DNA of 29,128 nucleotides. It comes from JADGGV01 sp035715725 (GTDB taxonomy: Bacteria; Gemmatimonadota; Gemmatimonadetes; Longimicrobiales; RSA9). The notes below the pieces were generated by a model. It worked only from the letters and a program-made list of their open reading frames with translations, had not been told where the DNA came from and searched no databases. The DNA is taken from the NCBI GenBank assembly GCA_035715725.1, contig DASTKT010000004.1:1-29128 (forward strand). Reading direction: 5' to 3'. The stretch's first letter is position 1. The number at the start of each line of letters is the position of its first letter. The position numbers were made by a program, and so were the translations under genes. Below, piece by piece: positions 14,176 to 22,331 of this stretch.

Positions 14176-16605
14176 ATGGACATTAGCTACCGTTGGCTCA
14201 AGGCGCTGGCTCCGGGGCTCGTCGCCACCTCGGACGAGGTGGCGGAGCGTCTGGCGATGTACGGCGCGCCCGTGGACGCCCTCGTCCCGCTGGACGCCGG
14301 GATCCGTGACATCGTCATCGCGCGGGTCCTCGAGGCGCGCCGGCACCCGAACGCCGACCGGCTCTCGCTCTGCCAGGTCGATGCCGGCACGGGCGAGGTG
14401 CTCTCGGTCGTATGCGGCGCGCCGAACGTGCGCTCGGGCGGAACCTACCCGTTCGCGCCCGTGGGCGCGTCGCTCCCCGGTGGCGTGACGATCCGCAAGG
14501 CCAGGATTCGCGGCGAGGAGAGCCAGGGGATGCTGTGCAGCGCGCGCGAGCTCGGCCTCGGCCGCGAGCACGAGGGGATCCTCGAGCTGCACGGCGACTT
14601 CACGCCCGGCGAGTCGTTCGTCGAGGCGGTCGGCCTGGACGACGTGCGCATCGTCATCGACGTGACGGCGAACCGCCCCGACCTGCTCTCGCATCTCGGC
14701 ATCGCCCGGGAGCTGGCGCCGGGCGGCGTGGCCGGCGTCACGCTGCCGCCGTTCCCGGCGGGCGCGAACGCGGACGCCGTCGCGGACTTCCGCGCCCACG
14801 CCCGGTTCGAGACCCGGAGCGATGCGGCCGAAGTGGCAGGCGTCCGCATCACGATCCAGGACCCCGACCTTTGCCCGCGCTACATGGGCGCGCTCATCCG
14901 AGGCGTCCACGTCGGGCCGTCCCCGGAGTGGCTCGCCACGCGCCTCCGCGCCGTCGGGCTCCGCCCGATCAACAACGTCGTGGACGCGACGAACTACGTG
15001 CTCCACGAGCTCGGCCAACCGCTGCACGCCTTCGACCTCGACCGGCTCGCGGGGCGCGAGATCCGGGTCCGGCGCGCCGCCCCCGGCGAGTCGATCGCCA
15101 CGCTGGACGGCGAGCGCCGGGCACTCGAGCCCGGCATGCTCGTCATCGCGGATGCGGAGAAGCCCGTGGCCGTGGCCGGCGTCATGGGCGGCGAGAACAG
15201 CGAGGTGGCGGAGACCACGCGGGACGTGCTGCTGGAGTGCGCGCTCTTCGATCCCGCGGCGACGCGGCGCACCCGCCGCGCGCTCGGCCTCTCGACCGAC
15301 GCGAGCTACCGCTTCGAGCGCGGCGTCGATCCCGACGGGATGGAGACCGCCTGCCGGCGCGCCGTCGAGCTGATCCTCGCGGTGGCCGGCGGCCGGGCGG
15401 AGCCGCGCGTCGCCGACGTCTATCCGGCCCGGTTGGCGCCGCAGATGCTCCTGCTCCGGCCGGCGCGCGCCGCGCACCTGCTCGGCGTGCCGTTCGGCGC
15501 GCCGGAGGTCGCGGACCTCCTCACGCCACTCGGCTTCGAGGTCGCCGCCGAGGACGGTGATGCGGTGCGGGTGCGCGTGCCCGGCCACCGGCGCTACGAC
15601 GTGACGCGCGAGGTCGACCTCATCGAGGAGGTCGCGCGCCGGCACGGCTACGACAATTTCCCGGACGAGCTCCGGGCCTACCGGCCGAACACCGTGCCGG
15701 AGGACCCCGTCGCGCTGCTGGAGGACCGGCTCCGCTCCTTCCTGGCGGGACGCGGCTTCCTGGAGTCGCGGACCATGGGGTTCGCCGCGGAGGCCGAAGG
15801 CGACGTCGCTCTGGTGAACCCGCTCTCCGCCGCCGAAGGCCGGCTCCGCCGCGCGCTGCTCCCCGCGCTGATCCACCGCCTGGAGCACAACTTCGCCCAC
15901 GGCCAGCGCAACGTCCGGCTCTTCGAGATCGGCACCGTCTTCGCGCCGGGGCCGCCCGCCGCGCTGCCGGTCGAGACGACGCGGCTCGCGGCCATCTTCA
16001 CGGGCGCGCGGCACGCGCCGCACTGGGCCGGGCCGACCGAGCCCTTCGACGTCTGGGACCTGAAGGGGCTGCTCGAGGACCTCGCGCTCGAGCTCGGGCT
16101 CGGCACCGGCGCGCTCGAGCCGAGCGGTGCGGAGCCGCTCCTCGTGCCGAGCCTGTCGTTTCGCATGGTCTCGCCCGACGGCGACACGGTGGGCGAAGGT
16201 GGCCAGCTCGCCCCCGAGCGCGTCGACGCACCGGCGTGGGCCGGCGCCATCTGGGGCTTCGAGCTCCAGCTCTCCCCCGTCATGGCGACGCCGCCCGGCC
16301 GCGCCTTCCACGAGCTGCCGGGCTTCCCGGCCATCGAGCGGGACCTGGCGCTGCTCGTCCCGGAGCGTGTCCCCGCCGCGGCCGTCGAAGGCACGATCCG
16401 CGCGGCCGGCGGCCCCCACCTCCAGGACGTGGAGACGTTCGACCTGTACCGCGGGCCCGGGGTCCCGGACGGGACGCGCAGCATCGCCTACCGTCTGCGC
16501 TTCCGCGCGCCCGACCGGACGCTCACGGACCGCGAGGTCGATCAGGCCGTCGGGCGCGTGCTGCAGCGCCTGCGCGAGGAGCACGGTGTCGAGCGTCGCG
16601 GGTAA
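14176..16605 (+). CDS. pheT: Phenylalanyl-tRNA synthetase beta subunit
   Basis: 809 residues, normal for the long bacterial form. Domains in order: N-terminal B1 (MDISYRWLKAL), EMAP-like tRNA-binding OB fold (about 40-150, HPNADRLSLCQVDAG, ESQGMLCS), B3/B4 editing domain (about 215-380, RPINNVVDATNYVLHELGQPLHAFD, VAGVMGGENSEV), B5 (about 405-475), class II-like core (EEVARRHGYDNFP, RTMGF, VALVNPLSAAEGRLRRALLPAL) and C-terminal FDX-ACB anticodon domain (about 715-809, ELPGFPAIERDLALLVP). Co-transcribed with pheS. The 3' end overlaps the next small gene by 20 bp. Confidence 0.97.
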   Translation: MDISYRWLKALAPGLVATSDEVAERLAMYGAPVDALVPLDAGIRDIVIARVLEARRHPNADRLSLCQVDAGTGEVLSVVCGAPNVRSGGTYPFAPVGASLPGGVTIRKARIRGEESQGMLCSARELGLGREHEGILELHGDFTPGESFVEAVGLDDVRIVIDVTANRPDLLSHLGIARELAPGGVAGVTLPPFPAGANADAVADFRAHARFETRSDAAEVAGVRITIQDPDLCPRYMGALIRGVHVGPSPEWLATRLRAVGLRPINNVVDATNYVLHELGQPLHAFDLDRLAGREIRVRRAAPGESIATLDGERRALEPGMLVIADAEKPVAVAGVMGGENSEVAETTRDVLLECALFDPAATRRTRRALGLSTDASYRFERGVDPDGMETACRRAVELILAVAGGRAEPRVADVYPARLAPQMLLLRPARAAHLLGVPFGAPEVADLLTPLGFEVAAEDGDAVRVRVPGHRRYDVTREVDLIEEVARRHGYDNFPDELRAYRPNTVPEDPVALLEDRLRSFLAGRGFLESRTMGFAAEAEGDVALVNPLSAAEGRLRRALLPALIHRLEHNFAHGQRNVRLFEIGTVFAPGPPAALPVETTRLAAIFTGARHAPHWAGPTEPFDVWDLKGLLEDLALELGLGTGALEPSGAEPLLVPSLSFRMVSPDGDTVGEGGQLAPERVDAPAWAGAIWGFELQLSPVMATPPGRAFHELPGFPAIERDLALLVPERVPAAAVEGTIRAAGGPHLQDVETFDLYRGPGVPDGTRSIAYRLRFRAPDRTLTDREVDQAVGRVLQRLREEHGVERRG

Positions 16606-16900
16606 GCCGGGCCACCCGCCTCCGCCGGCGGAGTTCGGGCGCCTCGAGGACTCCGTCCGGCGCATGCTCGAGGAGTTCACGGCGCTGCGGCGCCGCGCCG
16701 CCCAGGCGGAGGCGCGGGTCCGGCAGCTCGAGGGCACCGTCGCCCAGCTCTCCGGCGGCGCCTTCGACCCCGAGGCGCTCCTCGGACGCGTCCACGCGCT
16801 GGAGGCGGAGAACCGCCAGCTCCGCGCGCGCCTCGATACCGCCGCCGCCCACGTCCGGCGGCTCCTGGCCCGCATCAACTTCCTCGAGGAGGAAGCGTGA
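16586..16900 (+). CDS. Small coiled-coil protein between pheT and zapA (ZapB-like?)
   Basis: 104 residues from GTG 16586, which has a strong GAGGAG 4 bases upstream inside pheT. After a Pro-rich start (KPGHPPPPAEF) the chain is one long predicted coiled coil: LEDSVRRMLEEFTALRRRAAQAEARVRQLEGTV, then ALEAENRQLRARLDTAAAHVRRLLARINFLEEE, with regular Leu/Ala heptads. There is no signal peptide or membrane helix. It overlaps pheT by 20 bp and zapA by 4 bp (GTGA), so it is translated with both. The place next to zapA suggests a cytoplasmic division-ring cofactor like ZapB, but sequence similarity cannot be shown here. Hypothetical protein is the safe name. Confidence 0.7.
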   Translation: MSSVAGKPGHPPPPAEFGRLEDSVRRMLEEFTALRRRAAQAEARVRQLEGTVAQLSGGAFDPEALLGRVHALEAENRQLRARLDTAAAHVRRLLARINFLEEEA

Positions 16901-17217
16901 CCGAGCGCAGCTCCAGGACGCCCGTCACGGTCATCATCGGCGGCGAAGAGTACAAGGTCCGCGCGGCCGCGCCGCCGGAGTACACCCGTGCCTGCGCCGC
17001 GTACGTCGACCAGACGCTCGCGGAGGTCTCCCGCCCCGGGTCGCTCATCGAGGGGCACAAGGCGGCGATCCTCGCCGCCCTCTCGCTCACCGACCAGTTG
17101 TTCCAGGCTCGCTCCGAGAACGAGGCCCTCCGCGAGGCGCTCACCCGCGTCGCGTCGCGGCTCGCCGAGGACATCCAGGCCGCGCTCGAGCCGGCGGACC
17201 TTGCATCTGGCCGCTGA
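16897..17217 (+). CDS. zapA: Cell division protein ZapA
   Basis: 106 residues. Cytoplasmic protein that cross-links FtsZ filaments. The N-terminal beta part (VTVIIGGEEYKVRAAAPPEYTRACAAYVDQTLAEV) is the typical ZapA head, and the C-terminal half (AALSLTDQLFQARSENEALREALTRVASRLAEDIQ) is the coiled-coil stalk. GTG start overlapping the previous stop, with AGGAGG 4 bases upstream. Last gene of the pheS-pheT-coiled-coil-zapA run. Confidence 0.88.
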   Translation: MTERSSRTPVTVIIGGEEYKVRAAAPPEYTRACAAYVDQTLAEVSRPGSLIEGHKAAILAALSLTDQLFQARSENEALREALTRVASRLAEDIQAALEPADLASGR

Positions 17218-17263
17218 GCGCGCGTAGCTTGCCGGCTCCGACGGTGCGCAAAGTGGCCGGTTT

Positions 17264-17272
17264 TGTTATTAT
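17264..17272 (+). promoter_or_regulatory. rny promoter (extended -10)
   Basis: TGT followed by TATTAT (17267-17272) forms an extended -10 inside a marked AT-rich island (about 17259-17275) in GC-rich DNA. No good -35 at 16-18 bp. Predicted start near 17279, about 56 bases before rny. A small hairpin (17305-17310 with 17316-17321) lies in the leader. Confidence 0.6.
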
Positions 17273-17334
17273 AAAGCCTTGTCGTAGCGGTATTTGCCTA
17301 CCTCGGGCGCGGCGAGCGCCCTTCTGGAGCGACC

Positions 17335-18894
17335 ATGACCACGACCGTTCTGATCGGAGCGGCGATCGCCGGCCTGCTCGGCTTCGTGCTGGGCTGGTGG
17401 GCGGAGCGCATGCGTCTCGCGCGGGCGAAGGCTGGCGCGGAGGCGGAGTCGGCGCGGATCCGGGGCATCGCGGAGCAGGACGCGGAGCGGATTCGCAAGG
17501 CGGCGGAGCTGGCAGGGCGCGAGGAGGCGTACCGGGCCAAGGAGGAATGGGAGCGGGAGGAGGGGCGGCGGCGGGAGGATGTGGAGCGCTCGGAGCGACG
17601 GCTGGAGGAGCGGCGCTCGGCGCTGGATCGGAAGTACGACCTGCTGGATGAGAAGGAGCGCCAGCTCGAGCAGCGGGAGGCGGAGCTGGAGGGGCGGGCG
17701 GGGGACGTCCGGAAGAAGGGGGAGGAGCTGGCGGCGCTGACGCTGTCGGCGCGGACGCGGCTGGAGTCGATGGCGGGGATGACGGCGGACGAGGCGCGGC
17801 GCCAGCTCATGCGGGAGATGGAGGAGCAGGCGCGGGCGCAGGCGGCGAACACGATCCGGGAGATCCGCGAGAACGCGAAGCGGGACGCGGAGCGGGAGGC
17901 GAAGAACATCATCTCGCTGGCGATCCAGCGGATCGCGGCGGACCACACGGCGGAGACGACGGTCTCGGTGGTGAGCCTGCCGTCGGACGAGATGAAGGGG
18001 CGGATCATCGGACGGGAGGGGCGCAACATCCGGGCGTTCGAGCAGGCCACGGGCGTGGACGTGATCATCGACGACACGCCGGAGGCGGTGATCCTGTCGG
18101 CGTTCGACCCGGTGCGCCGGGAGACGGCGCGGCTGGCACTGGAGAAGCTGGTGGCGGACGGCCGGATCCATCCCGGGCGGATCGAGGAAGTGGTCGAGAA
18201 GAGCCGCAAGGAGGTGGAGGAGGGGATGGTGCAGGCGGCGGAGGAGGCGCTCTACGAGCTCGGGGTGCACGGCGTGCACCCGGAGGTCGTGAAGGTGCTG
18301 GGCCGCCTGAAGTTCCGGACCTCGTACGGGCAGAACCAACTGCTGCACGCGAAGGAAGTGGCGGTGGTGGCGGGGAACATGGCGGCGGAGATGGGGCTGA
18401 ACGCGACGATGGCGAAGCGGATGGGGCTGCTGCACGACGTGGGGAAGGGGCTCACGCACGAGCACGAGGGCACGCACGTCGAGCTGGGCTGGAACCTGTG
18501 CTCGAAGTACGGCGAGCCGGACCAGGTGCTGAACGCGATCAAGGCGCACCACGACGAGGAGCCGCACCGCTACCCGGAGACGTTCCTGGTGACGGCGGCG
18601 GACGCGATCAGTGGCGCGCGGCCGGGTGCGCGGCGGGAGATGTTCGAGACGTACGTGAAGCGGCTGGAGAAGCTGGAGCAGATCGCGCAGAGCTTTCACG
18701 GCGTGGAGCGGTGCTTCGCGATCCAGGCGGGCCGCGAGGTGCGGGTGATGGTGAACCCGGAGAACGTGGACGACCCCGGGATGGCGCAGATCAGCGAGCA
18801 GATCGCGCGCAAGCTCGAGGAGGAGCTGCAGTACCCGGGGCAGATCAAGGTCGTCGTGATCCGCGAGACGCGCGCGGTGGACTTCGCGCGCTGA
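17335..18894 (+). CDS. rny: Ribonuclease Y
   Basis: 519 residues. Membrane-anchored endoribonuclease that starts mRNA decay. An N-terminal transmembrane helix (about 4-23, VLIGAAIAGLLGFVLGWW) is followed by a long charged coiled coil (25-200). Next come the KH RNA-binding domain (about 210-275, GRIIGREGRNIRAFEQATGVD) and the HD metal-dependent catalytic domain, with His367-Asp368 in LLHDVGKG, HEHEGTHVELG and AHHDEEPHRYPE. The C-terminal domain ends VVVIRETRAVDFAR. Length is normal. GGAG lies 5 bases upstream. It starts the rny-folD-xseA-xseB-prenyl synthase run from its own promoter. Confidence 0.97.
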   Translation: MTTTVLIGAAIAGLLGFVLGWWAERMRLARAKAGAEAESARIRGIAEQDAERIRKAAELAGREEAYRAKEEWEREEGRRREDVERSERRLEERRSALDRKYDLLDEKERQLEQREAELEGRAGDVRKKGEELAALTLSARTRLESMAGMTADEARRQLMREMEEQARAQAANTIREIRENAKRDAEREAKNIISLAIQRIAADHTAETTVSVVSLPSDEMKGRIIGREGRNIRAFEQATGVDVIIDDTPEAVILSAFDPVRRETARLALEKLVADGRIHPGRIEEVVEKSRKEVEEGMVQAAEEALYELGVHGVHPEVVKVLGRLKFRTSYGQNQLLHAKEVAVVAGNMAAEMGLNATMAKRMGLLHDVGKGLTHEHEGTHVELGWNLCSKYGEPDQVLNAIKAHHDEEPHRYPETFLVTAADAISGARPGARREMFETYVKRLEKLEQIAQSFHGVERCFAIQAGREVRVMVNPENVDDPGMAQISEQIARKLEEELQYPGQIKVVVIRETRAVDFAR

Positions 18895-18913
18895 CGCGGC
18901 GGGGAATAGAGGC

Positions 18914-19819
18914 ATGGCGAAGATCATCAGCGGTACCGAGCTCAGCGCGCTCATGCGGGCGGAGATCGGCGCGGAGGCTCAGGAGTTCATCGCGGAGAGC
19001 GGGGTCCGGCCGGGGCTGGCGGTCGTGCTGGTCGGGGACGACCCCGCGAGTCAGGTCTACGTCCGGATGAAGGGGAAGGCGTGCCGCGAGCTCGGCTTCC
19101 ACTCGGAGGAGATCCTGCTTCCCGAGGAGACGCCGGAGGACGAGCTGCTCGGCGTGATCGACGGGCTGAACGCGCACCCGGAGATCCACGGCATGCTCGT
19201 GCAGCTGCCACTGCCGAAGCACATCGACCCGCAGAGTGTCATCCTGCGCATCGATCCGGCGAAGGACGTCGACGGCTTCCATCCGATCAACGTGGGCCGG
19301 CTCGCGGCCGGCGACCGCGCCGTGCTCGCGCCGGCCACGCCGGCAGGGATCATCGAGCTGCTCGTGCGGAACGGATACGACCCGGCGGGGAAGCGCGTCG
19401 TCGTCGTCGGGCGCTCGAACATCGTGGGGAAGCCGGTGGCGCTCCTGCTCATGCGGGACGCGCGCGGCGGCAACGCGACCGTCACGGTGGCGCACAGCCG
19501 CACGCCGGACCTGGCCGATGTGACGCGCGAGGCGGACATTCTCGTGGCGGCGGCGGGGCGGCCGAAGCTGATCACGCGCGACATGGTGAAGCCGGGCGTC
19601 GTGGTCATCGACGTGGGCACGAACCGCGTGGCCGATGCGACGCGGGAGCGCGGCTGGCGGCTCGTCGGCGACGTGGACTTCGAGGGCGTCGCCGAGGTGG
19701 CCGAGGCGATCACGCCGGTGCCGGGCGGGGTCGGGCCGATGACGATCACGATGTTGCTGCACAACACGCTGGAGGCGGCGCGGCGGATCGAGGCCGCCAG
19801 CGAGGGCGCAGGGCGCTGA
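18914..19819 (+). CDS. folD: Bifunctional methylenetetrahydrofolate dehydrogenase/cyclohydrolase
   Basis: 301 residues. Interconverts 5,10-methylene-, 5,10-methenyl- and 10-formyl-tetrahydrofolate with NADP. The substrate site shows Y49-V-R-M-K53, matching the catalytic Tyr and Lys of E. coli FolD (Y52, K56), and VQLPLPKHID. The nucleotide-binding part shows VVVVGRSNIVGKPVALLL (G166 region), and the C-terminus has the signature PGGVGPMTITMLL. It lies 19 bp after rny and overlaps xseA by one base (TGATG), suggesting coupled translation. Confidence 0.97.
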   Translation: MAKIISGTELSALMRAEIGAEAQEFIAESGVRPGLAVVLVGDDPASQVYVRMKGKACRELGFHSEEILLPEETPEDELLGVIDGLNAHPEIHGMLVQLPLPKHIDPQSVILRIDPAKDVDGFHPINVGRLAAGDRAVLAPATPAGIIELLVRNGYDPAGKRVVVVGRSNIVGKPVALLLMRDARGGNATVTVAHSRTPDLADVTREADILVAAAGRPKLITRDMVKPGVVVIDVGTNRVADATRERGWRLVGDVDFEGVAEVAEAITPVPGGVGPMTITMLLHNTLEAARRIEAASEGAGR

Positions 19820-21063
19820 TGCCCGACCTCTTCGGCTCGCTGGAGCCGCTCGAGATCCCCGGGCGGCCGGCCGTTCGCCCGGCGCGCACCGACCCGCTGC
19901 CGGGGGGGCGGGACTATTCGGTCGCGCTGCTCAACTCCATCGTGCGGGAGCTGCTGGAGAGCGCCTGCCCGCCCGTCTGGGTGACGGGCGAGGTGACGGG
20001 GTGGAAGCGCTACGGCTCCGGGCATTGCTACTTCACGCTCCGGGACGCCGACGCCCAGCTCCGCTGCGTGATGTTTCGCGCCGAGGCGCAGCGCCTGCCG
20101 ACCGACCCGGCCGAGGGGATGCAGGTCCGCGCCCTCGGCACCGTCACCCTCTACGAGAAGCGAGGCGACTTCCAGCTCGTGGTGCGGGAGCTGGAGGGGC
20201 TGGGCGCGGGCGGGCTGTTCCGCCTGGCGCTCGAGCGCCTGCGCGCCCGGCTCGACGCCGAGGGTCTCCTGGCGGCCGAGCGCAAGCGGCGGCTCCCCGC
20301 CTTCCCGGCGACCGTCGGCGTGGTCACATCCCCGGTCGGCGCGGTGATCCACGACATCCTGCACGTGATCGGGCGCCGGGCGCCCTGGACGCGGGTCGTG
20401 CTCTCGCCCGCGCGCGTGCAGGGGGATGGCGCGGCGGAGGACGTGGCGCGGGCGATCCGGCTCTTCTCCCGCGGCGGCGGCGCGGACGTGCTGATCGTCG
20501 GACGCGGCGGCGGATCGGCCGAGGACCTCTGGGCGTTCAACCACGAGGCGGTGGCGCGGGCCATCGCCGAGTGCCCGGTTCCGGTCATCAGCGCCGTCGG
20601 TCACGAGACGGACGTGACGATCGCGGATCTCGTCGCGGACCTGCGCGCGCCGACGCCGTCGGCCGCCGCGGAGGCGGCGGTGCCGGACGGGCGGCTGCTG
20701 TCGCGGCAGCTGGCGGACGCCGGCGCGCGGCTGGCGATGGCGCTCCGGCGCCGGGTCCTCGGAGCGCGGCAGGACGTGAGCCGGGTGCGGGACGAGCTGG
20801 AAGGGGCCATGCGCGCGGCGGTGGACGCGCGCCGGACGCGCATGGCGCTCGTGGCGGGCCGGCTGGACGCGCTCTCGCCGCTCTCCGTACTGCGGCGAGG
20901 GTACGCGGTCCCGCTGACGGAGGACGGCCGGGTGCTCCGCCGGGGCGCCGACTATCTCCCCGGCGCGCCGCTCCTGCTCCGCGTCGTGGACGCAACGATC
21001 GGCTGCCGGGTCGAGCACGTTCGGCCCGACGCGCCGCTCATCCCGGAGGCGCCGAATGCCTGA
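19819..21063 (+). CDS. xseA: Exodeoxyribonuclease VII large subunit
   Basis: 414 residues. Catalytic subunit of the single-strand DNA exonuclease ExoVII used in repair. The N-terminal OB fold (about 30-135) shows VWVTGEVTGWKRYGSGHCYFTLRD and ALGTVTLYEKRGDFQLVV. The catalytic region shows ATVGVVTSPVGAVIHDIL, GRGGGSAEDLWAFN (G228-S233) and SAVGHETDVTIADLVADLRAPTPSAAAE. A helical coiled-coil follows, somewhat short compared with E. coli (456 residues). The frame is open far upstream (19081), but that part shadows folD; the ATG at 19819 overlaps the folD stop. It overlaps xseB by 8 bp. Confidence 0.95.
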   Translation: MPDLFGSLEPLEIPGRPAVRPARTDPLPGGRDYSVALLNSIVRELLESACPPVWVTGEVTGWKRYGSGHCYFTLRDADAQLRCVMFRAEAQRLPTDPAEGMQVRALGTVTLYEKRGDFQLVVRELEGLGAGGLFRLALERLRARLDAEGLLAAERKRRLPAFPATVGVVTSPVGAVIHDILHVIGRRAPWTRVVLSPARVQGDGAAEDVARAIRLFSRGGGADVLIVGRGGGSAEDLWAFNHEAVARAIAECPVPVISAVGHETDVTIADLVADLRAPTPSAAAEAAVPDGRLLSRQLADAGARLAMALRRRVLGARQDVSRVRDELEGAMRAAVDARRTRMALVAGRLDALSPLSVLRRGYAVPLTEDGRVLRRGADYLPGAPLLLRVVDATIGCRVEHVRPDAPLIPEAPNA

Positions 21064-21295
21064 GCCTACCGCCCAGGGGCTGGACCAGCGGCTCCGCCGC
21101 CTGGACGACATCGTCGCGGAGCTGGAGCGCGAGGACCTGGAGATCGAGGCCGCGCTGGCGCTGTTCGAGGAGGGCATCGCGCAGCTTCGCGCCGCCGAGC
21201 GCACGATCCGGGAGGCGGAGCTGCGCATCGAGCGGCTGATCGACGGCGCCGCCGGCGTCGAGACCGAGCCGCTGCGCGCGCCGGAGGACGGCTGA
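21056..21295 (+). CDS. xseB: Exodeoxyribonuclease VII small subunit
   Basis: 79 residues, normal length. Helical hairpin typical of XseB: LDQRLRRLDDIVAELEREDLEIEAALALFEEGIAQLRAAERTIREAELRIERL. It binds the coiled-coil part of XseA. GGAGG (21045-21049) lies inside the xseA end, 6 bases before the ATG. The short C-terminal tail (about residues 63-79) is acidic and probably loose. Confidence 0.94.
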   Translation: MPEPTAQGLDQRLRRLDDIVAELEREDLEIEAALALFEEGIAQLRAAERTIREAELRIERLIDGAAGVETEPLRAPEDG

Positions 21296-21306
21296 GGGAC
21301 GGCTCC

Positions 21307-22212
21307 ATGCCCGATTTCGATCTCGAGGCGTTGCTGCGCCGGCGGCGGGCGGCGGTGGAGGCCGCCCTGGCCCGATCGCTCGACGACCTGCTGCGGGGGG
21401 CGCCGCCGGCGGTGGCGGAGCCCGCGCGCTACGCCGTGGCGGCCGGGGGCAAGCGTCTCCGGCCGATTCTGTGTCTGGCGGCGTACGAGGCGGCGGGCGG
21501 GGCGCCGGCGGCCGGCGTCCTCGGCGTCGCCTGCGGGATCGAGCTGATCCACACGTACTCGCTCGTGCACGACGACCTCCCGTGCATGGACGACGACGAT
21601 CTGCGCCGCGGCCAGCCGACGACGCACCGGCGGTTCGGGGAGGCCGCGGCGGTGCTCGCCGGCGCGGCGCTCATCCCGCTGGCGTGCCGGGCGGTGCTGC
21701 GCGGCGGCGCCGACCTCGGGCTGGAGCCGGGCGCGCGGACGGCTCTCGTGCGCGAGCTGTGCGTGGCGGCCGGCGGCGGCGGGATGGTCGGCGGCCAACT
21801 GCTGGACCTGGGCGCGGAGGGCCGGCCGGTCACGGCGCCGGAGCTGGAGGCGATCCACCGCGCCAAGACCGGCGCGCTCCTCGCGGCGTCGGCGAAGCTG
21901 GGCGCGATGGCCGCGGGCGCGCCGGACGGGGTGGTGGCGGCGCTCGGCGCGTACGGCGCTGCGGTGGGACTGGCGTTCCAGATCGCGGACGACGTGCTCG
22001 ACGTGACGGGCGAGTCGGAGCGCCTCGGGAAGACGGCCGGCCGCGACGCGGACCTGGGCAAAGCCACGTTCCCGGCGCTCCTCGGGCTCGAGGCCGCGCG
22101 GCGGCGCGCGGACGACGAGGCGGACCGTGCCGTCGCGGCGCTGGAGGCCGAGCGCGTCGCGACGCCGGAGCTCGTGGCCCTCGCCCGCTACGCCGCGCGC
22201 CGGGACCGCTGA
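21307..22212 (+). CDS. ispA: Polyprenyl diphosphate synthase (FPP/GGPP synthase type)
   Basis: 301 residues. Joins isopentenyl diphosphate to allylic diphosphates to make C15 or C20 prenyl chains. The first Asp-rich motif is D89-D-L-P-C-M-D94 with the two-residue insertion of bacterial FPP synthases; the second is D228-D-V-L-D232. GGKRLRP near the N-terminus, GGQLLDL and the Lys in KTGALL are also present. Shine-Dalgarno GAGGGA overlaps the xseB stop, 7 bases upstream. Placed directly before dxs and after xseB, as in many bacteria. Product length cannot be settled from sequence alone, so the symbol is by position and motif. Confidence 0.9.
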   Translation: MPDFDLEALLRRRRAAVEAALARSLDDLLRGAPPAVAEPARYAVAAGGKRLRPILCLAAYEAAGGAPAAGVLGVACGIELIHTYSLVHDDLPCMDDDDLRRGQPTTHRRFGEAAAVLAGAALIPLACRAVLRGGADLGLEPGARTALVRELCVAAGGGGMVGGQLLDLGAEGRPVTAPELEAIHRAKTGALLAASAKLGAMAAGAPDGVVAALGAYGAAVGLAFQIADDVLDVTGESERLGKTAGRDADLGKATFPALLGLEAARRRADDEADRAVAALEAERVATPELVALARYAARRDR

Positions 22213-22215
22213 GGC

Positions 22216-22234
22216 CGCAAGGGGTTCCCTTGCG
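22216..22234 (+). other. Hairpin between prenyl synthase and dxs
   Basis: Perfect 8-bp stem CGCAAGGG/CCCTTGCG (22216-22223 with 22227-22234) and a GTT loop, 3 bases after the stop. No T-run follows. It could slow or partly stop transcription, or be a processing site. I find only weak -10-like sequences (TAGGAT, 22248-22253) before dxs. Confidence 0.4.
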
Positions 22235-22331
22235 AGGGCGCGGGATGTAGGATGGGACTCTGCGGCGCACTAGGACCGGGCCGCCGGCCGCGTTGATCCG
22301 CGGACCGCTGGAATCGGCAATGGAGGCAACC

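Noticed and set aside
13113..14186. 357-codon frame starting near the pheS transcription start, considered as a leader peptide
   Set aside because: Runs on through pheS in another frame, has no Phe codons at its start and looks like a shadow.
13306..17058. 1250-codon minus-strand open frame
   Set aside because: Lies opposite pheS, pheT, the coiled-coil gene and zapA; Arg/Ala/Glu/His-rich shadow with no domain signature.
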